Assembly: GCF_007830235.1 (NCBI RefSeq)
Contig: NZ_VLKI01000019.1
Coordinates: 37,208 to 101,207 of the forward strand
Reading direction: 5' to 3'
DNA length: 64,000 nt
Source of the DNA: Cytobacillus oceanisediminis
GTDB taxonomy: Bacteria > Bacillota > Bacilli > Bacillales > Cytobacillaceae
Below the pieces are notes generated by a model. That model ran no database searches, was not told the origin of the DNA, and saw only the letters and a program-made list of their open reading frames with translations. Positions 1-8,334 of this stretch are shown one piece after another (position 1 is the stretch's first letter; the number at the start of each line of letters is the position of its first letter). Position numbers and translations under genes: made by a program.

Positions 1-348
1 AAATCCAGCCTTTGTTGCATTGAATCCCATATAGTCATTATTTTGTTCTTTTGTTTTATACCATTTGCCGTTTTCATATACTTTTAAGCCATCATGGGCG
101 GCAAAGAAAGGTGCTCCTTGATTGCCCGCATAGCCAAGCCCATGAATATGATCGATTTTCCCATCAAACGGTTCAAAAAAATCATGGTTAGCTATGATCT
201 CTTTATTGTCATCTGTATTTTGGCTCTCTGTTTGCTCATTCTGCTCCTCGACTGCAGTTTCTTCTTCCGTAACTTTCGGTTCTTCGTTTTGGCCGCACGC
301 GCTTAATCCCAATGTAAGTCCAGCAGCAATGATCCATAATTTCTTCAA
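1..348 (-). CDS. Lipoprotein of the F510_1955 / sortilin-like family, 3' end cut by window edge
   Basis: Partial gene; the C-terminus lies beyond the left edge. The start is a lipoprotein signal peptide (MKKLWIIAAGLTLGLSAC, lipobox LSAC), then an acidic Glu/Gln linker, then a segment containing HIHGLGYAG, DGLKVYENGKW and DYMGFN. The same three blocks occur in the 44928-46124 protein of this window (HIHGLG, AGLKVFKKGKW, DYMGF), so the two are paralogues. A TTG at 348 is the preferred start because GGAG lies 8 nt upstream; a GTG at 357 is possible. Function is unknown; it is expected to be an extracytoplasmic protein with repeated beta-structure, anchored by a lipid. Confidence 0.75.
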   Translation of the reverse strand, partial: MKKLWIIAAGLTLGLSACGQNEEPKVTEEETAVEEQNEQTESQNTDDNKEIIANHDFFEPFDGKIDHIHGLGYAGNQGAPFFAAHDGLKVYENGKWYKTKEQNNDYMGFNATKAGF

Positions 349-517
349 CTTTCTCACTCCAACATTCTATTTTTCAGCTTTTGTGTCTTATAAGTGTCTA
401 AAATAACAGCTTACTAATGGAAAATCAAGGAGAATAGCCACTTTACAAGCTTAAAAGCTGTAATCTAAGTAGAGGTTACTAAAAACTTATGCAAAAAGTG
501 TGCACGTAAAATGATAA

Positions 518-606
518 ATCAACGAAAATGTAAATATATCAACGATTTTTTCTATATATCAACGAAAACTGGTGTTTTATCAACGAAAAATCCAATATAT
601 CAACGA
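518..606. repeat. Five ATCAACGA octamers at about 20-bp spacing
   Basis: The octamer ATCAACGA occurs at 518, 538, 558, 579 and 599, so successive copies are 20, 20, 21 and 20 bp apart, close to two helical turns. Three of the copies are preceded by an AT-rich TATAT run. All face the same way, and the spacers differ, so this is neither a CRISPR nor a simple tandem repeat. It lies upstream of the 1-348 lipoprotein gene and next to a MITE copy. Function is unknown; it could be a protein-binding array or a dispersed-repeat cluster. Confidence 0.8.
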
Positions 607-633
607 ATCAGAAAATCAGACTTTTATTTCAAA

Positions 634-872
634 GGCTCTGTCAAACTTGCCTGTTGATTCCGCTCCAGGCACTCAGCGAACTCGGACGGTCCGACGCTTC
701 TCAGCGTTAACGCCTGCGGTGTCTCCCTTTGACACGCGTGTCACGCAGCACTTTGAATAAGCATCCTTGAATAAACACCGCACGAAGGAAATGCGGATGC
801 ATTTCCGAGGATCTCATTCCTTCCGCTCCAATCAAGAGGGTGCCAAAATCAACAATGAGCTTTAACATAGCC
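634..872. mobile_element. MITE-like element, copy 1
   Basis: 239-bp element beginning GGCTCTGTCAAACTTG and ending GAGCTTTAACATAGCC. The ends are imperfect inverted repeats of about 28 bp. Flanks are ATTTCAAA on the left and ATTTAAAA on the right, an 8-bp duplication with one mismatch. No transposase is encoded. Copies 2 and 3 share the ends and parts of the middle (CTCAGCGAAC, GGTCC, CTCCAATCAA). GGCT-type ends with an 8-bp duplication suggest mobilisation by an ISL3-like transposase. Confidence 0.75.
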
Positions 873-890
873 ATTTAAAAAATAAAATAA

Positions 891-916
891 AGAGCGGAGA
901 TTCATCTCTCCGCTCT
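891..916 (-). terminator. Terminator of the ltaS-like gene
   Basis: Stem AGAGCGGAGA / TCTCCGCTCT with a 6-nt loop, followed on the minus strand by a T-rich run, immediately after the 922-2889 gene. Confidence 0.85.
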
Positions 917-921
917 CACTT

Positions 922-2889
922 TTATTTCTGTAAGCCTGGCCCATTTCGTTCTTCTTTATATGGCTCTTCTTTCTTCACATACGAGAATTCATTTCGATTG
1001 ACTGGTACAAACCCTTCTGGCTGGTAGAAGCGCAGCAAGTCTTTGTAGACAATGTTATCTGACATTTCGAGCTCTTTTTTCGCCTGGTCTGATAGTGGTG
1101 CACATGCGCTTGCTTCAGCAATTTCACCTGTTTCAGTGTAATAGCATGTTTCTTCCACTTGTGTTAATTCAGGTGAAATGAAATCTCCATTTCGAAAAGG
1201 CACGACTTCGCGATGCTTTTCAGATAGTAGGTCTGAACCCATTTCTAAATAATCCTTGGTATCGATACCGAGCAAGTGAAGTAATGTTGGGCGCACATCC
1301 ACCTGCCCGCCAAAATTATGGTTTACTCCACCATCAACTCCAGGTACATGAATAAAAACCGGCACCCTCTGTAGCTGTGCATATTCAAAAGGAGTAATTT
1401 CTTTTCCAATGACCTCTGCCATCGCCTCATTATGATTTTCAGATATTCCGTAGTGATCACCATACATGACAACAACTGTATTATCATATAAGCCAGATTC
1501 TTTTAAGTCGTTAAAGAATTGCTCAAGAGCCTGATCCATATAGTTGGCTGACTGGAAATAATGATTGACAACATTATTATCTGTTTCAGCTGCAGGAAAC
1601 TCTGTATCCCACTCATCCATTTTAAACGGGAAGTGATTCGAAAGTGTAATAAATTTTGTATAGAATGGCTGCGGCAAGCTTGACAGCAGCGGCATGGATT
1701 CCTTGAAAAACGGCTTATCTTTCAGGCCATAATTTTTCGTATTTTCATCGCTCATATTGTAGTACTCAGCATCAAAAAATTTGTCATACCCCATTGTTTT
1801 ATACATTTCGTTCCGATTCCAGAAGGTTTTGTAGTTTCCATGGAAGGAAGCGGATGTATAACCCCGGGATTTTAAGATGGCAGGTGTACCATGAAAAGTA
1901 TTTTGCGCTTTCGTTACGTAAACCGCACCCTGTGACATCGGATATAAGGAAGTATCCATTATGAATTCCGCATCAGATGTCTTTCCCTGGCCAGTCTGGT
2001 TAATGATGTTATCAAAATAAAACGTTTTTTCATCATGGGCAAGGGAGTTTAAGAATGGCGTGACTTCTTTTCCATTTAGTTTGTAGTCAATGATAAAGGT
2101 CTGAAGTGACTCCATGGAAACGAAAATAACGTTCATACCTTCCGCTTCTCCAAAAAATTCAGGATTTGGCGCAGCATACTTGGCTTTCACGTAGTTTTCC
2201 ACTTCGGTTACATCATTATTATCCGCCAGCGCTCTCTGGCTCGCTGATTTGGCATTTTGGACAATATCGTAGACGGTAAAGTTATAGGCACCAAGATATT
2301 TAACTAAATAATTACGGTCAAATGAGCGGGTCAGCAGTTCCGGACGATCACTTTCAGCAATATCGAGATTGATGAAAAAAACAATGATTCCAGCTGCGAT
2401 TACAGCCAGAGCAGGTTTTCTGCTAACTTTCCTTCCAGGTTTGTACCATTTCCTTACTGCAAGAAAAATCAGCAAAAGGGTATCGGTAAAATAAAGGATA
2501 TCTAATGGAGACATTAACGAAAGAGCACTGTCCCCAAGCTGTCCGCCATTCACTTTTGCCTGCATTAAGACTGGCACGGTAATAAAGTCGTTAAAGAATC
2601 GGTAATAAACAACATTGGCATACAGCAAAAAGGATAAAAAGAAGTTTAAGCCAATTAACATCCCGGACTGGATCTTTCCTTTAAAAAACAAAGCAAATCC
2701 AAGGAATACAAGAGTAGAACTTAATGGATTCAGAAACAGCAAAAACCTTTGGACATCATTATTAATTCCCAAATTAAATTCAATTCGATAGGCAATATAC
2801 GTTTTTAGCCAAAACAGAACTACAGCCAGAAAGAATACAGCCAGACTGCTTTTCGCCAGCTTTTTAGGCGATTTTAAAAGCTTTCTCAT
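922..2889 (-). CDS. ltaS: LTA synthase family protein (polyglycerolphosphate lipoteichoic acid synthase type)
   Basis: Members of this family transfer glycerol-phosphate from phosphatidylglycerol to build lipoteichoic acid outside the membrane. The 655-residue product has five N-terminal membrane segments (about 15-33, 47-67, 72-95, 125-143, 158-175) followed by an extracellular sulfatase-fold domain. The metal-binding glutamate (SMES, E260) and the catalytic threonine (GKTSDAE, T304) are present, as is the GDHYG metal motif. The length matches LtaS, YfnI, YqgS and YvgJ. Bacilli usually carry several paralogues, so I am sure of the family but not of which paralogue. The ATG has a GAGGTG ribosome site. 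Confidence 0.88.
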   Translation of the reverse strand: MRKLLKSPKKLAKSSLAVFFLAVVLFWLKTYIAYRIEFNLGINNDVQRFLLFLNPLSSTLVFLGFALFFKGKIQSGMLIGLNFFLSFLLYANVVYYRFFNDFITVPVLMQAKVNGGQLGDSALSLMSPLDILYFTDTLLLIFLAVRKWYKPGRKVSRKPALAVIAAGIIVFFINLDIAESDRPELLTRSFDRNYLVKYLGAYNFTVYDIVQNAKSASQRALADNNDVTEVENYVKAKYAAPNPEFFGEAEGMNVIFVSMESLQTFIIDYKLNGKEVTPFLNSLAHDEKTFYFDNIINQTGQGKTSDAEFIMDTSLYPMSQGAVYVTKAQNTFHGTPAILKSRGYTSASFHGNYKTFWNRNEMYKTMGYDKFFDAEYYNMSDENTKNYGLKDKPFFKESMPLLSSLPQPFYTKFITLSNHFPFKMDEWDTEFPAAETDNNVVNHYFQSANYMDQALEQFFNDLKESGLYDNTVVVMYGDHYGISENHNEAMAEVIGKEITPFEYAQLQRVPVFIHVPGVDGGVNHNFGGQVDVRPTLLHLLGIDTKDYLEMGSDLLSEKHREVVPFRNGDFISPELTQVEETCYYTETGEIAEASACAPLSDQAKKELEMSDNIVYKDLLRFYQPEGFVPVNRNEFSYVKKEEPYKEERNGPGLQK

Positions 2890-3228
2890 AATGTTTCACC
2901 TCTTAAATAGTAAACATGCGAAAAACTTAGCGGCAGCTAAGTTTTTTTATTTTTAAGTAAAATATGTAAAGCTTACATTAATTATTGGTGAATGAATGTA
3001 AAATAATATAGCACAGTTTCAGCCTAATGAAAACAAAAATACCCGCTATATCTTTCGCCTTTTTCTTGCAAAATCCTACAAACATAGAATCTCGCCACAA
3101 ATATTTTACTTTAAACGAATTGATTCCAATGGTAAAATGAATTTTCCTTTCATAATATTACTTCTTTGCGAGTAATGATTTTAAAAGGGCACAAGCTAAA
3201 ATTAATTACAAATGATTGGAGAATCATC
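2890..3228. other. Divergent control region, ltaS-like gene and YczE-like gene
   Basis: AT-rich region between two divergent genes. It contains the leader hairpin at 2924-2943. I could not assign a convincing promoter pair to either side. Confidence 0.5.
2924..2943. promoter_or_regulatory. Hairpin with T-run in the ltaS-like gene leader
   Basis: AACTTAGC, GGCA loop, GCTAAGTT. On the plus strand it is followed by a long T-run; on the minus strand by five Ts, about 35 nt upstream of the ltaS-like start. It could be an attenuator of that gene or a stray plus-strand terminator. Confidence 0.45.
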
Positions 3229-3855
3229 ATGAAAGAGCGCTTTTTATTTTTTACTGTAGGTCTTCTTATCCTTACGATGGGAGTTGCCTTAATTATTAAG
3301 TCGAATCTTGGTGCTTCAGCATGGGATGCATTAGCTGTCGGTGAATCTCAGATGTTCAACTTAACGGTTGGTACCTTTGTGTTTATAAATGGAATTGTAC
3401 TGATTTTTCTTAATGCTTTTTTAATGAAGAAAAAGCCTGAAGTGCTTGCAGCGATTTCAATCCTGATTATTGGGGCTCTTATCGACTTTTGGCTTCTGAT
3501 TATCTTTAAGGATTTATCTCCGGCTACACTGGCAGGACAATCCTTTGCCTTATTATTTGGCATAATGGCAATGGGGGTCGGTGTTGCGATCTATTTGCAG
3601 GCAAAATTCCCGGCAAGCCCGATGGATACACTGATGGTTGCCATCCACACCCGTTTTGGTTTAAACCTGAGGAACTCTCGCATTATCAGTGAAAGTTTCG
3701 CCCTCCTGCTTGCCTTTTTATTTAGAGGAGCTATTGGCATTGGAACCATTGTAGTGACACTGACACTTGGATTGGTTGTGCAATTCTTTTATCCGAGATT
3801 TGAAAAGATGCTTGAAAAAATACAGGCACCTAAAAAGCCGATTATTACTGAATAA
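3229..3855 (+). CDS. YczE/YyaS/YitT family integral membrane protein
   Basis: The 208-residue product is almost entirely hydrophobic, with about five to six membrane segments. It starts MKERFLFFTVGLLILTMGVA and contains SNLGASAWDAL and PASPMDTLMVAI, the repeated glycine/alanine-rich segment of the YczE group. The reading frame extends upstream to 3166, but ATG 3229 has GGAG seven bases before it, so I start there. Biochemical function is unknown; Bacillus subtilis YczE has been linked to lipopeptide production. Monocistronic, followed by a strong terminator. Confidence 0.8.
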   Translation: MKERFLFFTVGLLILTMGVALIIKSNLGASAWDALAVGESQMFNLTVGTFVFINGIVLIFLNAFLMKKKPEVLAAISILIIGALIDFWLLIIFKDLSPATLAGQSFALLFGIMAMGVGVAIYLQAKFPASPMDTLMVAIHTRFGLNLRNSRIISESFALLLAFLFRGAIGIGTIVVTLTLGLVVQFFYPRFEKMLEKIQAPKKPIITE

Positions 3856-3858
3856 AAA

Positions 3859-3892
3859 AAACAGCCTGATTTTGTTCGACAGGCTGTTTTTT
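3859..3892 (+). terminator. Terminator of the YczE-like gene
   Basis: ACAGCCTG / CAGGCTGT stem followed by a T-run. A MITE copy has inserted directly into the distal T-run at 3900. Confidence 0.9.
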
Positions 3893-3900
3893 ATTTTTTT

Positions 3901-4080
3901 GACTCTGTTAATCTTGCCTATTGATTTCCGCTTAAGAAACTCAGCGAACAGAGGGCGGTCCGACGCTCCTCGGCGTAAAAGCATGCGGGGTCTCCCAATG
4001 ACTCGCGTTTCCCGCTGGAGTCTCGTGCCTTCCTCTCCAATCAACATGTGCCAAAATCAACAATGAGCTTTAACATAGCC
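3901..4080. mobile_element. MITE-like element, copy 2
   Basis: About 180-bp version with the same inverted ends: GACTCTGTTAATCTTGCC on the left, GAGCTTTAACATAGCC on the right. The flanks are identical 8-mers, ATTTTTTT at 3893-3900 and 4081-4088, consistent with a target duplication. The right end supplies the stop codon of the helicase gene (4070-6370). It lacks the segment around TTTGAATAAGCA present in copies 1 and 3. Confidence 0.8.
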
Positions 4081-6370
4081 ATTTTTTTAATACCATAAAA
4101 TCTTTCCACTCTTCTGGCAGCAGAGCCTGATACTTAGTGTGCAAATACCGGTCATCAATTAAGACAATCATTCCTGTATCGTTTTCAGCTCGAATCAGTC
4201 TTCCTCCTGCCTGCAGGACTTTATTCATTCCAGGGTAAGTGTATGCATAGTCATACCCATTCTTTTTATGCTGAAGAAAATAATTTTTCATAATATCTCG
4301 TTCCAATCCGATCTGGGGAAGTCCAACTCCAACCACAAGCACCCCATTCAGCCTGTCTCCTTGCAGGTCAACGCCTTCCGAAAAAATTCCGCCCATAACC
4401 GCGAAACCAAGCAGTGTTTCTGCAGCATTTGGTTTAAATGTTTCGAGGAAAGCTTCCCTTTCCCCTTCTTCCATTCCTGTCCTCTGTATGATGGTCCTAA
4501 TATGCAAATCCTCATCCAGAAATCGTCGATATACTTCTTCCATATACTGATAGGATGGAAAGAAAATAAGGTAATTGCCTTTCTTGCCTTTTAGCCTATC
4601 CTTAATTGTTTTAATAATGGGTTCAATAGACTCCCCACGATCATGAAACCTTGTTGATAGAGGTTGAATGTAAACATCAGTCTGTTCTTTTGAGAAGGGA
4701 GATGGAATAGATAATGTGTAGTCATCCTTAGAAAAACCAAGCATGTCTTTAAAATAGTTTAACGGCTTTAGAGTAGCCGAAAAAAAGATAGTCGACTTAA
4801 ATCCTTTCACTGCCTGCTGCAAAAGATATGAAGGATCCAGGCAGAACAATTTGATTCGGATATCATTCCGTTGGTCTTGAAAATAAGTAACAAATCTTTC
4901 ATCATAAAGCTGGCTGATCCGAATAAAGCTTTGGACAGCAAAGTATGTATCCAGTAATTCGTCTTCAGCTTCATGCTTATTAAGGAATAGATATTTTTCA
5001 GCACATGCTGCAAATTCTTGGAGCTCTGGAAGGAGCTCATCCGGATAATCCTTTTCTACAATTGCCTTGGGTTCACCGCACTTTTTTTTCAGCGCAATAA
5101 ATACTTGATTCGCCCGCTTAGCACTTTGTTGAATACCCTCGTCCCTCCCTTTAAAGCTCCTGCTCAACTGCAAAAAGGAAGACTTATCCAATGAAGATGA
5201 ATACATCTCTCTTGCACGGTCGACCAGATTATGTGCTTCATCTACCAGGAGAACGGTTTTCTTTTTTTCTTCTTCAATGAAGCGCTTAAGAGACACCCTG
5301 GGGTCAAAAACATAATTATAATCACCAATAATGGCGTCCCCTGCATAAGCTGCATCCAATGAGAATTCAAAGGGACATACTCTATGCTTTAGCGCATATT
5401 TTTCAATTACTTTTCTATCCATCAAGTTTTCATTTGCCAGAAGGTCGAGAATAGCACCATTTATCCGATCATAATATCCATTGGCAAATTCACAGTACTC
5501 CTTTTGGCAATTGGTTTCTTCCTTAAAGCATATTTTGTCCTTTGCGGTAATGGTTACCGTTTTATGATTCAATCCGCTTTGTTCCAACAATTTTATAGCT
5601 TCTTCAGCAGCCTGGCGGGTGATTGTTTTTGCCGTTAAATAAAAGATTCGCTGGATTTCTCCTTCCCCAATGGCTTTTATAGCTGGAAAAAGAGCCGAAA
5701 TGGTTTTTCCAATTCCGGTAGGAGCGTTGGCATACAAGCTTTTTCCTTCGGCAATGGTTTTATAGACTGCACCCGCGAACTTCCTTTGGCCTTCGCGATA
5801 GTTAGGAAAAGGAAAGCCCAAATCGCGGATGCTTTTCATCATATCCTTTTTGTGCATCATTCTCATTTCTGCGTAAGGAGTGTAAGCTTCCAATAGTTCC
5901 TGTATAAAATGTTCTAATTTTTCAAAGGAAAAACTTTGCCTAAATTTCTTCTCTTCATTTGTATCACTTTGGACATAAGTCAACTGGACGGTCATCTTTT
6001 TTAAATGATGATCCCTGGCATACATAAAAGCATAGCACTTTGCCTGAGCCCAATGTACAGGATATGTATCCTCGTTTATGTCTGTTATTGAACGGGAAAC
6101 TGACTTAATTTCGTCTATTATTCGTTCATTGTTTCTGAGGAGCAGTCCATCGCAGCGACCTTCCAGAGTAAATTCCAGATTTCCATAAAATAGGTCGGCG
6201 AGAAAATGCACTTCCTTTTGATCGTCTTCTCCATACCGTTTCTGAATGCGCTGATGTAACCTGGTTCCCTCCGAAAGGGATACTGCAGAGCGAAAGCCTG
6301 TTTCAATGCTGCCGCTTCTATACACATATTCAACTAGCGACCTAACAGATAGTTTCACTTTATCTTGCAT
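4070..6370 (-). CDS. DinG/XPD-type DNA helicase with N-terminal PD-(D/E)XK nuclease domain
   Basis: The 766-residue product has two parts. Residues 1-170 carry a Cas4/RecB-type nuclease signature, GRCDG (D74) and DEIKS (E87, K89). The rest is an iron-sulphur superfamily 2 helicase: P-loop APTGIGKT at 216-223, four cysteines placed as in XPD (CFKEETNC, EYC, then RVCPFEF), a DEAH box (LLVDEAHN) and a C-terminal motif with GGRLIRAEND. It is expected to unwind and possibly cut DNA during repair. The final codons ...KKWLC-stop lie inside the end of MITE copy 2, so the natural C-terminus may have been altered by a few residues. Confidence 0.88.
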   Translation of the reverse strand: MQDKVKLSVRSLVEYVYRSGSIETGFRSAVSLSEGTRLHQRIQKRYGEDDQKEVHFLADLFYGNLEFTLEGRCDGLLLRNNERIIDEIKSVSRSITDINEDTYPVHWAQAKCYAFMYARDHHLKKMTVQLTYVQSDTNEEKKFRQSFSFEKLEHFIQELLEAYTPYAEMRMMHKKDMMKSIRDLGFPFPNYREGQRKFAGAVYKTIAEGKSLYANAPTGIGKTISALFPAIKAIGEGEIQRIFYLTAKTITRQAAEEAIKLLEQSGLNHKTVTITAKDKICFKEETNCQKEYCEFANGYYDRINGAILDLLANENLMDRKVIEKYALKHRVCPFEFSLDAAYAGDAIIGDYNYVFDPRVSLKRFIEEEKKKTVLLVDEAHNLVDRAREMYSSSLDKSSFLQLSRSFKGRDEGIQQSAKRANQVFIALKKKCGEPKAIVEKDYPDELLPELQEFAACAEKYLFLNKHEAEDELLDTYFAVQSFIRISQLYDERFVTYFQDQRNDIRIKLFCLDPSYLLQQAVKGFKSTIFFSATLKPLNYFKDMLGFSKDDYTLSIPSPFSKEQTDVYIQPLSTRFHDRGESIEPIIKTIKDRLKGKKGNYLIFFPSYQYMEEVYRRFLDEDLHIRTIIQRTGMEEGEREAFLETFKPNAAETLLGFAVMGGIFSEGVDLQGDRLNGVLVVGVGLPQIGLERDIMKNYFLQHKKNGYDYAYTYPGMNKVLQAGGRLIRAENDTGMIVLIDDRYLHTKYQALLPEEWKDFMVLKKWLC

Positions 6371-6529
6371 CGATTCGGCTCCTTATATTAAATAATGACC
6401 TCATTATAGCACATATGTTCTACATAAGATATTATTTGCAAAATGCGGAAATGACGATTTACACTTTAATAGAGTAGAACTTAAAAAGGGTGTGAGAGGT
6501 ATTGTTCAAATTAGAGCAATAGCGAACAA

Positions 6530-6961
6530 ATGTTGAAAAAAATTACACTTTGGACGATGTCTGTATGTGCTGTTTTATTCCTCGGTGTACTAGCCTATTT
6601 AGCTTCAATGGATATGATTTCTGACAAAGTAATGGCTGAAGTGGCTGGGAGCATTACTGAAGGTGATATTGAGATGCTTTCGAATGACCCTTCCGTGAAA
6701 GAGTTAATTGGTAGTCATTCAGAGGCAATTTCTACTGTGGATTTAAAAGAGACCTCTTTGCCAATCACTACAAAAGAGGAAGCTGTTAAAAAGATTTCTC
6801 AAGACTTCTCCGTAAAGGAAATCCGCCAGGTAGCTTCGAAAGTAAAAGGCGGCCTGACCCCTGAAGAACAAAATGAAATATATGCTCTTTTGAGTGATAG
6901 GTTAACAGAAGAAGAACTAACTGCTTTAAAAATTATTGCCATACAAGAAATGCAGAAATAA
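6530..6961 (+). CDS. Small membrane-anchored protein of unknown function
   Basis: 143 residues: one N-terminal membrane segment (about 7-25), then a charged helical domain rich in Glu, Lys, Ser and Thr. The repeated pattern EEAVKKISQDF, LTPEEQNEIYALLSDRLTEEELTALK suggests two helical hairpins outside the membrane. I do not recognise a named family. The start lacks a strong ribosome site, so nearby alternatives cannot be excluded. It sits alone between the helicase and a 61-residue membrane protein. Confidence 0.6.
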   Translation: MLKKITLWTMSVCAVLFLGVLAYLASMDMISDKVMAEVAGSITEGDIEMLSNDPSVKELIGSHSEAISTVDLKETSLPITTKEEAVKKISQDFSVKEIRQVASKVKGGLTPEEQNEIYALLSDRLTEEELTALKIIAIQEMQK

Positions 6962-7089
6962 CCAAATGTTGGCTGGGGTTTGATAATTCCTACTAAAGAA
7001 CTGTTTATTATTTATTCGGAAAATTTGGGCTATTAGACCAAGCAAGATTGGTTCCTCCTCATAAATTATTAGTGAAGGAGGGATCAATA

Positions 7090-7275
7090 ATGTATCAATT
7101 GGCATTATTATATTTAGCTTGTATGCTGGCTGGTTATGGTTTGACAATGGTACCTGTTACTGCAGTTATTACTTCAGGTATTACTAGTTTTTTCACTATT
7201 GTCGGCGGCCTGGCCATGCTTGTATTCGGTCTAGCCATTCTTTATCTTGGCGTGAAGGCATTGATCGGAAGATAA
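7090..7275 (+). CDS. 61-residue membrane protein
   Basis: Two predicted membrane segments separated by a short turn (LALLYLACMLAGYGLTMV and FTIVGGLAMLVFGLAILYLG). An excellent GGAGGG ribosome site precedes ATG 7090, which favours this start over an in-frame codon at 7048. The gene ends before a strong terminator. Family not recognised. Confidence 0.7.
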   Translation: MYQLALLYLACMLAGYGLTMVPVTAVITSGITSFFTIVGGLAMLVFGLAILYLGVKALIGR

Positions 7276-7290
7276 GCTTCATTTGATTAT

Positions 7291-7318
7291 GCATCGGCTA
7301 ATGCCGATGCTTTTTCTT
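7291..7318 (+). terminator. Terminator after the 61-residue protein gene
   Basis: GCATCGGC, TAAT loop, GCCGATGC, then a T-run. Confidence 0.92.
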
Positions 7319-7393
7319 TTCTTTTTCTTTTTCTTCTTTAACTTCCTTTACTCAGCCACGAAAGGCACATTGCTTTTTAACAGTTCTGCCCAA

Positions 7394-7402
7394 TGTTATA
7401 AT
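7394..7402 (+). promoter_or_regulatory. Extended -10 promoter of the RsbR-like gene
   Basis: TGTTATAAT, a full extended -10 (TG at 7394-7395, TATAAT at 7397-7402). It overlaps the ATG at 7401, so that ATG is unlikely to be the translation start. Confidence 0.65.
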
Positions 7403-7430
7403 GATTCAAAAAGTCATGGAGGATTATATT

Positions 7431-8270
7431 TTGCAATCTTTAAAAGACATCGGGCAAGAAGTAATAAATAAAAAGCTTGAAATAACGAAACAATTCAATG
7501 AGCTTCTAGAGGAAGGCTATGTAAAGCGTTTAAAAGCTTCACATAGCGATTTAGATGCAGTAAATGAATGGAGATCCAAGCTCATCGGTTTTTTGGGAGA
7601 AGCGATCATTGAGAGGAATCCAGAATCAGTGGAAGAGAAAGTCGCTGAATGGGCAAAGGTTACAGGCGAAGGAGCAGTTGAAAGCCAGCTTCCGTTGGAT
7701 AAAGCCCTAAAAACGATTAGCGTATACCGTTCTCTAACTTGGAAGGTGATTAAAGAATATTTAAAATCTCATTCTGTTGATCCAATGGAGCTAATCGGGG
7801 TATCAGATATTATTGATCCTATTCTAGATAACGCAGCATCCATATTTAGCGCTTCCTACGTAAAAGACCATAAACGCTCTTTGGATTTAGCGAAAGAAGC
7901 GATTCAGGAACTATCCGTACCTGTTATTGCACTAACCAAGGACGTAGCAATTTTGCCGTTAATTGGCGAGCTCGATACATACCGTTCGAAGGTTTTGATT
8001 GAAAAGTCATTGCAAAAATGCTCAGAGCTAAAGGTTAATACGCTGATTATTGATATGTCGGGCGTTGCGATTATCGATACAATGGTTGGACACGAAATTT
8101 TCCAGGTCGTAAAGGCATTAAATTTAATTGGTGTTAAAGCTATTCTAACAGGTCTTAGGCCGGAAATTGCCCAATCAGTCGTTCAATTGGGTGTAAGTTT
8201 CGCAAATATCCAGGTGATGAGCAATCTTCAAGCCGTTATTTCACAAATGTCCAAAGAAAATAGCATTTAA
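7431..8270 (+). CDS. RsbR-type stressosome co-antagonist (RsbRD-like)
   Basis: Stressosome subunit that, with RsbS, holds RsbT and controls sigma-B. The C-terminal half is a STAS domain: LPLIGELDTYRSKVLIEK, then IDMSGVAIIDTMVG, which carries the phosphorylatable-threonine region, and a C-terminal GVKAILTGLRPEIAQSVV. The N-terminal half is an alpha-helical sensor region like that of RsbRD. I start at TTG 7431 because GGAGG lies 8 bp upstream; the upstream in-frame ATG overlaps the promoter -10 box. A sigma-B target gene (csbD) lies about 8 kb away, with no direct linkage. Confidence 0.85.
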   Translation: MQSLKDIGQEVINKKLEITKQFNELLEEGYVKRLKASHSDLDAVNEWRSKLIGFLGEAIIERNPESVEEKVAEWAKVTGEGAVESQLPLDKALKTISVYRSLTWKVIKEYLKSHSVDPMELIGVSDIIDPILDNAASIFSASYVKDHKRSLDLAKEAIQELSVPVIALTKDVAILPLIGELDTYRSKVLIEKSLQKCSELKVNTLIIDMSGVAIIDTMVGHEIFQVVKALNLIGVKAILTGLRPEIAQSVVQLGVSFANIQVMSNLQAVISQMSKENSI

Positions 8271-8273
8271 AGA

Positions 8274-8312
8274 AAGCCAGGCAGCACTCATTGATCGTGC
8301 AGCCTGGCTTTT
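8274..8312. terminator. Bidirectional terminator between rsbR-like and mscS-like genes
   Basis: AAGCCAGGC-GCAC / GTGC-GCCTGGCTT hairpin with T-rich sequence on both sides, between convergent genes. Confidence 0.85.
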
Positions 8313-8334
8313 AATCTTTTTCTGATGGGGACAG

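Larger units (their letters stand above)
361..921. other. Intergenic stretch with octamer array, MITE and terminator
   Basis: No gene is supported in these 560 bases. They hold a periodic ATCAACGA array (518-606), a complete MITE-like element (634-872) and the ltaS-like terminator (891-916), each listed separately. Confidence 0.7.

Noticed and set aside
518..606. ATCAACGA array as a CRISPR
   Set aside because: Repeats are only 8 bp, spacers are 12-13 bp, and no cas gene is present.
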